Source: Gonium pectorale (Eukaryota; Chlorophyta; Chlorophyceae; Chlamydomonadales; Volvocaceae). From it: a stretch of 12,863 nt of DNA. The position numbers were made by a program, and so were the translations under genes. Below are positions 1-8,100 of the stretch, piece by piece (position 1 is the first letter of the stretch; each line of letters begins with the position of its first letter). Under the pieces are notes generated by a model that was not told the DNA's origin, made no database searches, and worked only from the letters and a program-made list of their open reading frames with translations. Where the stretch lies: NCBI GenBank assembly GCA_001584585.1, contig LSYV01000078.1, positions 401,512 through 414,374 on the forward strand, written 5' to 3'.

Positions 1-525
1 GGCGAAAGGAAGGGCGGAGGGGGCGGCGCAGCATCACAGGTGGGCAGAGGGCCCGCGGGCAACAGGAAGGGACGGGCAGAGGCCGCGGGGCAGGATCGTT
101 GGCGAAACCACAAGTGCACTGCCGAAGCAGGACTCGGGTCGCGGCCCCCAGTGCGGATGCATGTAAATGCATGCTTCAAGCAGGTCCTACGGGGCGGAGC
201 TGCCTCCAGCGGGCAGGGGCGGTTGGAGGGCAGCCGAAAGGAAACCAAGGCGATCAAGACGACAGAGCCAACATAAGAGGAGACGCGCGGCCGGCCATGC
301 CCCAGGGGAGGGCCCCCCCTCCCCTCGCAGCTTGCAGTCGCAGCATGCGCGCCTGCAAGCACGCCAGCGGCCTCCCCTTCCCTTCCGTTGCGCTGCGGCA
401 GGCCTCCCCTTCCCTTCCGTTGCGCTGCGACAGGCCTCCCCTTCCCTTCCCTTCCATTGCGCTGCGTCGGAGCCCTCGCAGCCGGCTGGCTACAGGCGGC
501 GGTCGGGGCACCACGCCTGCCTCAC
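1..525 (-). other. NFS1 intron 5, 5' portion (continues beyond window)
   Basis: No coding matching the next expected NFS1 segment (the VSVM.VNNEIG strand) is seen on the minus strand here, so this is read as intron. It contains a pyrimidine-rich tandem repeat at 371-470 and otherwise GC-rich unique sequence. Confidence 0.7.
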
Positions 526-3109
526 CGGCAGGTACGTGACGTCCCAGCCGCGCTGCTGCAGCCAGCGGCAGCTGTCCAGCACGCACTTGTGCTCCGTCTG
601 CGTGGGCCAACGGTCGGCGGCGCACGGCGAGGAGGGCAGGGGGTGCGGCGGGCGAGGGCTGAGGGTTAAGACACCCGGTCAGGTCCGTAGGCCCGCAGGT
701 CAGTAGACCCGCAGGCCCGTTCACAGTACATGGCAACGTACACGGCGTCAGTCGGGCACGGCCGCGCACTGTCGGGCAGCTTGATAAGTGGCATAGCCTC
801 GTCCGCTACCCCTCCTCTCGGCCCGTCCCTCGCCTTGTCCTTCTCCCGCTCTCCCCCCCATCCCCGCAGGCTTCTGGTAATGAGGCTGTGGTGAGGCTGC
901 CTTGAATTGCAACGACACCCGCCCCGACTCCAACCCAACATGCGAGACCCGCCCATGAACGCCTCTACAGCGCCATGCCCGTGGGTCATCGCTCAGCTCG
1001 CGCATGGACCGAGTAAAACCGCCATTCCCTTCCCCTTCTCCGTCCCCCCTTCCGGTCCCCCACCTGTCCGCTGGTCCCCCCCTGGCCCCCTCTATACGCA
1101 CCTGCGTGGTGATGACGTGCTTCTTCTTGTCCTTGAGGTACGAGGCGACGCCCTTGATGGCGGTGTTGTTTGACTCGGTGGCCCCCGACGTGAAGATGAT
1201 CTCCTTGGGGTCGGCCCCGATCAGGCGGGCGATCTGGGGGCCGCGGCGCCGGCGGGGTGGAAGGCGATCATCCCGCACCAGAGAAGCTCAGGGAACATGA
1301 GGTCCCGGGGCGGCGTGGGGGCGGTCCAAGGGCTTAGAGCACAGCACAGGGAGAAGCGTGCTCAGGAGGGATTGAGGCCGGAGGTACGCACCGAACAGTG
1401 GGGGGCCGCCTACCCGCCTCCCGCCTTATGCCCCTGGTGCCCTCCCCCTCCCTCCCTCACCTTGGCGCGAGCGTCCTCCACCGCCTCCTCCGACTCCCAG
1501 CCATACAGATGCGTCCGCGAGTGGGGGTTGCCGAACTGCGAGAGGGCCGGACCGGGGCCACGCAAGCCGCTTTGGCCACAACACCTCCCCGCAGACAGCG
1601 TCTGTGCTAAGACGAAGACTAACCCAAGTGCCCAGGACCCAAGTGCGCACTTCGCGGCGGGACTCTGTGGGCGCATGAGTTCGTGAGCAGCCGGGTGCGC
1701 GGGGCGCGCAGTGCGTCAACGTGGCCCCAGCACTGCGGCCTCCGGACCACTCCAACACCAGCCGCCGCCACAAAGGGCGCGCCAACCTGCTCGCATGGCC
1801 CGGCCGCTGATACACATCACACAGTTTGCGTGGGGGGTAAATGAGCTGCCGGCCACGTTGCTCGCTCGCTCGCTTGCTAATGTTTGTCTGTATGCCCGTT
1901 GCTTCGAGCAAGCCGCTTGCAGCACACGCTGCAAGCGGGCGGGCGCAGCCGACAGCCCGGTGCCGCCGGCCCACCGCCGCTGCCAGCGGACGGCAGCCCT
2001 GCCATCCGGCCTCACAGCATGGCAGGCGCTAACAGCCGCTTGCGGCAGGCAGGGCGGTGGTGGTGGATCAGCCACAGCGGCCAGCCCACGCAGCCGTGGG
2101 TCCGCGGCCGCCTCATGACCGGCCCCAATCCCTGGGCCGACCGCAGCGAACGCGCACCCACCATGAAGCGGTATTGGGCTCCTGATCCGGAGTGTCCCTC
2201 CACTGAGGACGCACAGCCCTAACCCAGGGACCCCCTCCTGATCCGGAGGGCCCCTCCATTGATGCCGCCGCCCCCCCACCAACCATGGCCCCCTACCTGC
2301 TCGGTCATGAAGGGCAGCATGGCGTCGATGACCCGCGGGTCCATGGGCGTGGTGGCCTGCATGTCCAGGTACAGGGGGACGCCGCGGAGGGAGATGCCCT
2401 TCTTCTCGATCGCGGGGGCGCCTGCTGCGTGAGGGGGGGGGAGGAAGCGCGGTCAGGGAAGTCAGCGGAACATGCGTGGGCCAGGGTCTGGGGGAAGCTG
2501 AACCAGCGGCAGGGGTCGCCGGTGCTGCCTGTGGAGAGTGCCGGCACGGAGGCAGGGGGGGTCAGAGAAAGCATCGAACCCGGGGGGCGGGGGTTAGGAG
2601 GATGTCCCTCTCCTCAGCAACGGGGCCGCCCGCCAAGGCCCGGTATGTGTGGGAAGGTGCAAGTGGAGTCAGGAAGAAGTGTGATAGGGCGAAGTTAAGG
2701 AGGAAGCTCCTGGGGGGATATGCAGGGCAACGTGACATCATGGGGGGGGGGCAGATGCGTGGCTACACGACGGCCCCGGGGTTGGGGTGTGGTGTGGCTC
2801 CTGAGGCCATTACCCCTGACCTCCCTGCCCTCCCGGCGACATCTCACACGCTTGTGACTCTCCAAACATGCAAATCAAGCGAGGGCTTGCGCCGATTGGC
2901 GCTGAGCTTCCGGTGCAGCACGCCGTCCCCCACGCCATCGGCGGCCTGCGGCGAGCCCCCAAGCTTGACGCCGGTTCCTCACCTGCATCACCATCCTCCA
3001 CTGGCTGTGGGAGGGCCGAGAAGCCACGCAGCAAGGTGGCAGCCTGGTTGGCCCCCGCAGGGAGCAACCTGCCATGCTGCAGGATCTGAGAAGCTATGCG
3101 TTGCAGCAT
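1..3109 (-). CDS. NFS1: Mitochondrial-type cysteine desulfurase (NFS1/IscS family), 5' part, five exons, partial
   Basis: Family role (known): PLP-dependent removal of sulfur from L-cysteine to a persulfide, feeding Fe-S cluster assembly, usually in the mitochondrial matrix. Seen: joining 3109-2983, 2424-2297, 1535-1461, 1233-1102 and 597-526 gives ~178 residues in one frame, with GT donors and AG acceptors at every junction. Motifs in order are an Arg/Ala/Leu-rich, acid-free N-terminus ([16 protein letters not shown]), [53 protein letters not shown] and [11 protein letters not shown]. The last contains the His that contacts PLP in IscS. The Lys that binds PLP and the catalytic Cys loop are not in the window; coding resumes left of position 1. 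The start is taken at 3109 because it gives a good transit peptide. An in-frame ATG 43 codons upstream (3238) cannot be excluded. Neighbour: divergent from the channel gene at 5009. Identity is very secure; the exact first codon and one acceptor (2424 or 2421) are less so. Confidence 0.93.
371..470. repeat. Tandem repeat, 32-bp unit, about three copies
   Basis: Two nearly identical 32-bp units (371-402 and 403-434) begin cctccccttcccttcc and end gcgctgcg(g/a)cagg. A third, 36-bp copy (435-470) carries one extra ccctt and a few substitutions. It lies inside NFS1 intron 5. On the minus (transcribed) strand it is purine-rich. Confidence 0.9.
526..597 (-). CDS. NFS1: NFS1 exon 5 ([11 protein letters not shown] segment)
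   Basis: It is 24 codons, phase 0, acceptor cacgcag and donor gtgagg. It encodes [20 protein letters not shown] followed by TYLP. The His of TEHK is the one that stacks on PLP in IscS (H104 in the E. coli enzyme). The Trp after CR is not usual at that position. This is the last NFS1 exon visible. Confidence 0.93.
1102..1233 (-). CDS. NFS1: NFS1 exon 4 (PLP-contacting ATESNN segment)
   Basis: It is 44 codons, phase 0 at both ends, after acceptor ccccag and before donor gtgcgt. It carries [20 protein letters not shown] and then [20 protein letters not shown]. The GATESNN loop contacts the PLP phosphate and ring in this family. Confidence 0.95.
1461..1535 (-). CDS. NFS1: NFS1 exon 3
   Basis: It is 25 codons in phase 0 at both ends: [19 protein letters not shown] followed by EDARAK. 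The acceptor is ctctcgcag and the donor gtgagg. The [12 protein letters not shown] motif is nearly invariant in NFS1/IscS proteins. Confidence 0.93.
1536..2296 (-). other. NFS1 intron 2 (761 bp)
   Basis: It lies between the MTEQ and FGNPHS exons. It starts gtaggg and ends ctctcgcag. It includes an imperfect 28-bp direct repeat (2179-2206 and 2235-2262). The long open frames across it, on both strands, show no recognisable protein. Confidence 0.8.
2179..2262. repeat. Imperfect 28-bp direct repeat
   Basis: ctcctgatccggag followed by (t/g)g(t/c)ccctcca(c/t)tga occurs at 2179-2206 and again at 2235-2262, with 56 bp between starts. It lies inside NFS1 intron 2. Confidence 0.85.
2297..2424 (-). 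CDS. NFS1: NFS1 exon 2 (start of the catalytic domain)
   Basis: It encodes [20 protein letters not shown] followed by [21 protein letters not shown], the first strand and helix of the family (animal NFS1 has PLYMDVQATTPLDPRV). The donor gtaggg follows at 2296. The acceptor region reads cagcag, so the exon may begin at 2424 or 2421. Both keep the frame and differ by one residue. Confidence 0.9.
2425..2982 (-). other. NFS1 intron 1 (558 bp)
   Basis: It runs from gtgagg at 2982 to the cagcag acceptor at about 2425. It holds G-rich (plus strand) runs but no recognisable coding or RNA feature. Confidence 0.75.
2983..3109 (-). CDS. NFS1: NFS1 exon 1 (start codon and mitochondrial targeting sequence)
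   Basis: The ATG is at 3109-3107 on the minus strand, followed by 42 codons plus one base, and the donor gtgagg follows at 2982. The first ~31 residues are rich in Arg, Leu, Ala and Gln with no acidic residue, as expected for a matrix-targeting presequence. After that comes an acidic, non-conserved spacer (VEDGDA). The frame stays open upstream to another ATG at 3238. Confidence 0.75.
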
Positions 3110-5008
3110 AGCGATCAGTGGTAACTCGGGCTCGGAGCAAGCGTGTCCCCTGTCCTGTGGTAGGGTTGCGGCAATGGACGCGACTGTCTTCCTTTGTTTG
3201 GTCTGTTCAATTGTTCGGCAGTCTGGTGTGAGAATCAAAGTAGAAGAGCTCGTGCATTAAGTTAGAAGTTCGGTTATACCTAACCGCCAGGTCTTGCAAC
3301 GTGGGTTGCTAGGAGTTTGCCCGTTACGTGGGTGTCGAATCATGTTACCGTATCCTAGTTTCGTTGGATGGTGTTCCGCCTCCGCCACCGCATGTGTGGA
3401 ATGCGGGGCTGGAGAGGAGGGGTGAAAAATAGACATGGATTAGGGGTTGGGGTGATGGGGTCGGTCACGGAGATACCAAAATGCGTGTATCCACGGGACG
3501 GGGATTGCTGGATTGTAAAGGGACGGGTACGTCAGCAGCTCCTACGGGCAAGGGTACGGGGGAACAGGGGTTGAAGGGGACGGACACCGAGAAGGCGGCT
3601 ACAAAGCCAACGGCCCGAGAGTCTGTACAGCAGACCCCCACCGTAGGGGCACGTGCCAAACTGCATGGAACCAACAAGTGCACACAATCGGGAAGGAAGA
3701 TGGAGCAGTGACAGGGGTCCCATCTGTCGGCCTCCACGCGTTGATCCCAGTTCCCTACTCATCTTCGGGCTTGAGGTAGCCTTCCCTGTATCTATTTTTT
3801 CGCCGCCACAGGGTCAGGTCTCTGTCTCTGCAGATTTTTCTCAATCCAAGCTGTGTTTTTTTGTGCTGGCGGATTGGCGAATGGCATGATGGGCAACGGT
3901 GGCCCTGGACGAGGCATTCCAAGCCACAGCGGGGCGTAGACATACCAAGGTCAAATCTGCACAGAACGAGGGAGCCCGCCTTTACGGCCATACACACCCG
4001 GCGCGAAGTTTCCAGTAGGAAAGAGAAGGACGTGTGACGTTCGTCCCGTCCCCCCTAAGACCGGCGTACCTGCTGACCCGGTTCTCCGAACTATTACTGG
4101 TGGAACGACAGTTCCAAGGTCGAGCTGCGGTGTTGTTGACCTTGAGGAAGCGTGCGTATCTGTGTTGGTCTGGCCTGCCCGTCCACAGCAGGATGTAGAC
4201 CGGAACCGAAGGACGGCAGGGGCATCGTGCCTGTCCGGGCATCCTTGAGCTACAGCATCTGCTAGCTGGCACCCACGGGTGGTGCGCACACCCCTATTGC
4301 CGTGTGCGCACGGGTCCAGGACGGGGCCTCTCTCCCCGGATTTGACGGGGTGGCGGAGGCTCAGAGCGCCAATAGGGCGGAGCAACTTGACAAGCTCCCC
4401 CACCCCAATATTCGCAATTCGTCCATGGCCCCCCGGCTTTGACGGACGTGTCCTGACGTGTAACCTGTAACCTGTAACCTGACAAGGGCACATGCCGGCG
4501 CGCAGCCGGGTTGCCAGAGTATGATGGTACCAGAAGGTACGAGGTGCGGCCAAGCATGCGTGCATATGTCCCGGGCAGCAGTTGGGGTTGGCCTGCCGTA
4601 AGCACTGTGCGCGCACGTAAACCTCATGTGCGCCCCTTCATCGGTATGCAGTTCTTGCTTTATGATTCAATTGTACAAATGACGGCCATTTGCTCGACGA
4701 TGGCGTCCTAAAAAATGCGGTACACCCACAACAAGTGTGTAACTTGGTGTATAACCGCCTGCTTTTCTGTCACCTTGAAATACCCCTGCAGCTTGCACAT
4801 CCGAATATGAACGCCTGTTCAAGGCACACGTCGGAAGCTCGGCAGTGGGTCAGCCGCGGAGCCGCAACCTTGGACTACATTATTTGTTGCAGTTTATAGT
4901 GGTCAAGTCTACAGGAGCGGTCATGCTGACATACCGACTACTCGCACTCTTTACCGCTGACTCTGCGACCCACAACGCCTTAATTATTCACTAGCTCTAC
5001 AAGATTTT
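3110..5008. other. Divergent intergenic region, likely both promoters and 5' UTRs
   Basis: This ~1.9 kb separates the NFS1 start (minus) from the channel start (plus). It is less GC-rich than the flanks, notably 4640-5000. No exon set with family resemblance was found. Visible items are a palindrome cggttatacctaaccg (3271-3286), three copies of gtaacct (4460-4480), and a TTTATA at 4893-4898 about 110 bp before the channel ATG, which could be a TATA element but is weak evidence. The frame of the channel start has a TGA at 4958-4960, so ATG 5009 is the first ATG after a stop. Confidence 0.6.
4460..4480. repeat. Heptamer tandem repeat (gtaacct)x3
   Basis: Three exact copies of gtaacct are flanked on both sides by cctgac. 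Each copy creates TGTAA, the polyadenylation signal commonly used in volvocine algae, but no plus-strand gene is seen ending here. Confidence 0.85.
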
Positions 5009-5122
5009 ATGGCATCAACTACCGCTATGAAGCGAGTGAGGCGGAAGCCGGGGGACGACGGGCAGCAGCAGACCGGCGACGGCTCCGGCGAGGACTCCGC
5101 CCAGTCTACAATGACATTAATG
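5009..5122 (+). CDS. Channel exon 1 (N-terminal cytosolic segment)
   Basis: It is 38 codons from ATG 5009, with G at +4 and an in-frame TGA upstream at 4958. It is basic then polar/acidic (MKRVRRKPGDDGQQQ) and not conserved. The donor gtgcgg follows ATG at 5123, and reading on gives an immediate TGA. This is the least secure exon, supported by phase match to exon 2 and by lack of a better start. Confidence 0.5.
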
Positions 5123-8100
5123 GTGCGGTGAAATGTGCGCACGCGCGTTCAGAAGCGCAACGGTTGGATATCATGCCCTGTCCCAACCCAACACTTTCAA
5201 CCGTGCCGGAATCACGACGGGACTCTGACCCGGGCAACGTGCATGGACCTCTCCTCTCGCAGCAATGGTATCGCGTCAAGTTCGTGAAGTCCAAACCCCG
5301 GTACATCATAGAGGTGGGTGCAGGGCAGGTTGCCGTTCTTACGTGGGCATTGTACTACAGGTGGGGGTACAGAAGCAGACCGGCGGGCAGCGGGCCCTCT
5401 TGTCCTGGGGCGGGTTGCGCACGGGTGCGTGAGAGCAGTCCGTGGTTGCTGGCAGAGTCCAACCGGGATGGCTCAACAAACCTTCGCACGGGTGGCACGG
5501 CCCATCAGCAAGAGCAGCTGGGACCGTGGATAGTCCCCCGGGTGTAGAGAGGCGAGGCTGCGACGGCAAGGAGGTCGTCGCCGCCGGTGCCGGTCGAGCG
5601 CGCCGGCGGCGGACTGGACATCGTGCCAGGCGCCAACACGCAGCCTTGGGGGCCTTGCAATGGCCGCGCTCGGGGCTCTGAATGCCGGCAAGAGTGCCTG
5701 AACGTCGGGCCAGGCGGCGGCTTGGTGGTGCCCGTCCCGCAGCAGCGCGGAAGGCCTCCTTCCCTCCAAGAAGCGGAACAGGGCTGGCTTCCGGAGCTCC
5801 ACCTGCCCCCCACAAGCCATGCTCCGCGTGCGCTGTGGTGCGCCGCAGCTGACTTGGACGGGACGTGGCCCCTGGCAGGGCGTTGCTGCTGCAGCCCATC
5901 CCATGCCGGCCTGTGTGTCGGTGGGCCGCGGGGTCCCACGGCGCTTCCCGACCCACTTCCCGCCATTGCCCCAAGGCCACGCCACGCCGCGCGTGCCTCG
6001 CTGCGGGGCGCACCTTCACACACACACACACACACACACACCGCCGCTCTTCGTTTACGCTCGCGGTTGCGTCCACGGTATCCGTTGTGCCGTGTATACG
6101 TCACTGCTGTATAACGCTGTCCCACAGTCTCCCCGCTCAGCCCTGCGCACGCCCTGCACACCCCGCCTATGGCCTCACCGCCGGCACGTCCGTCATGCCC
6201 GTGTCCTTACCATTCAGCATACCCAACACCCCGTCTCCCTTGCCTCTAGCCCGGTACGCGGTGTCGCTCTCATCCGTGCAACCCCAAAGCCCCATCCACC
6301 TTCACCGGCTCCTTGTGCCTCACCATCGGTACTTTCACCACCCACATGCCTGACCCGGGCCCCCGCGCGACCACCACTGTAACTCCCCTGACACCCCACC
6401 GCTCCGCACCCACCAACCCCACCCCATGCCCCCCTAGGCGCTCAACGCCGTCATGTCCCTCGTGTCTGTGTGCACCTACGTGTACGACACGTACATTCCC
6501 ATCCCCCACATCAACCGCTGGGTGTACCTTATGTGCTCCGTCACCTTTTCGGTCGAGTACGTGGCCAAGCTACTGGCCGCCAAGAAGCCGCTGCGCTACA
6601 TATTCTGGGACTGGTCGCTTATCGACGTTGCGACCATCGTGTACGGCGTCATATACTTCAATTACAACATTAGCGACACGGGGCTGGGCTTTGTGCGGCT
6701 ACTGCGGATCATCCAGGTGGGCGGGCGTGCCGTATGTGGGTCGGCCGGGGCGGATGGGGCTGGGAGGTGGCCGAAGGGCGTTTGCACCTGGGCCTTACCG
6801 GATCCAACAACCGCCAACCGCCGTTTGCGCCCGGATTAAACGCAAACCTAGCGACCGTCCCCACGAGCCACGACCGTCAACCACCGCTAACCACCCCAAC
6901 CGTCCCAACGTCAGGTTATCCGGCTGCTCAAGGTGGCCTCATCCACGGTGCTCCGCTACAGCCGCTCAAACATCCAGCCCATGCAGCTCGAGTACGTGCG
7001 GCGCAGCGTGGAGCTGGGCCTCACATTGTTTGGGGTCACGTTCATCGCCGGATGCGTCTTCTACGAACTGGAAGTGGTGAGTGCCGTGCCGCCCGGGCAG
7101 CATACCACCCGAGCAGCAGCAGGCGCGCGCGGGGCAGGGGTGCGCGCCGGGAGATGGTGGGGCCAGGGGATGGTCCCGCGCCGCGCCACCATCGCAGCGA
7201 TGGGGCGCCCGTTTTGTTTTTGGGGCGGCCCTGCCACCGATGCCCGACGTGGCCCCCCTGACAGTGCCCCCCTGGCCCCTTCCCGACAGGCCGAGCAGGA
7301 CCTGCAGCTCCACCAGGCCATCTACTGGTCCTGCGTTACCATCGCCACCATTGGATATGGAGACTACGCGCCCAGGACGGTCGCCGGGCAGCTGTAAGCA
7401 GCATTCAGCAGCTGGAGGGGCATTCAGCAGCTGGGGAGCGGGGAGCGGGCCAAAGGGAGGGGTGCGCACTTGCGGTTGGGTTGCCAGTGCCCCTGTTCAG
7501 TGCCAGCGGCAGATATGGAGCCCGTGGATGGTATTTGAGAGGGGGGAGGGCGCGGGGGCAGGGCGCGCGACTCCCTTCCGCAGTTGATCAGCGGATTGGA
7601 AAGGACCGGGCAACCCGGCCTTGGTGTGTGTGATGCCCGCCGTTGTCCCCCCGTCCCCTCCCGGCATACGCCGGCTCCCCGTGCAGCCGCGCCGCCCGCA
7701 GCCCGCCCCCACATGCCTCCCCGCACCCCCTCCGGGCGTCCTCCGAACAACATAACCACAACCTGCGACCCGGCCGCCCCGCAGACTGTTCCCGCTGGTC
7801 ATCGTCATCATCATCCTGGTGCTCCCGCGCAAGATCACGTCCTTGTCCGAGGTCATGCAGGTGGGCACAGGAGTATACGGTAACTTGCACACAAGGCAAC
7901 ACGTCAATATAATAGGGAGGACTCTAGATGCTCGTGGGCTTTCCTATGACGGCCGCAGCGGCATACCTTACGCGCCTTGGCCCGGCCGTGACCCTCCCCG
8001 TTTCCCCGCGTGCCGCACCCCTGCACCGCTGATGGCGACGCGCGCGCTCCCTCCAGCCCTCGCCGCGCGGCCTGACGCGCCCATCCCACCCAAGGCCCGC

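Noticed and set aside
1426..1974. 182-codon minus-strand frame over NFS1 exon 3 and intron
   Set aside because: The conserved GNPHSRTH peptide is in a different frame; this frame has no family resemblance.
3271..3286. Palindrome cggttatacctaaccg
   Set aside because: The 6-bp arms are too short to argue for a functional hairpin or operator in a eukaryotic intergenic region.
3951..4616. 221-codon open frame on the minus strand between the genes, with overlapping open frames in the other minus frames
   Set aside because: No recognisable motif. All three minus frames are long here, as expected from few A/T-rich stops, and there is no splice or start context to favour one.
5339..6076. 245-codon minus-strand open frame
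   Set aside because: It lies opposite channel intron 2 and includes a Val/Cys run translated from the (CA)n repeat. It is a GC-driven chance frame.
6313..7080. 255-codon plus-strand open frame overlapping channel exons 3 and 4
   Set aside because: It is in the wrong frame relative to the conserved S1-S5 peptides and reads through an intron; its Pro/Thr/Ser-rich composition is a shadow of the real coding.
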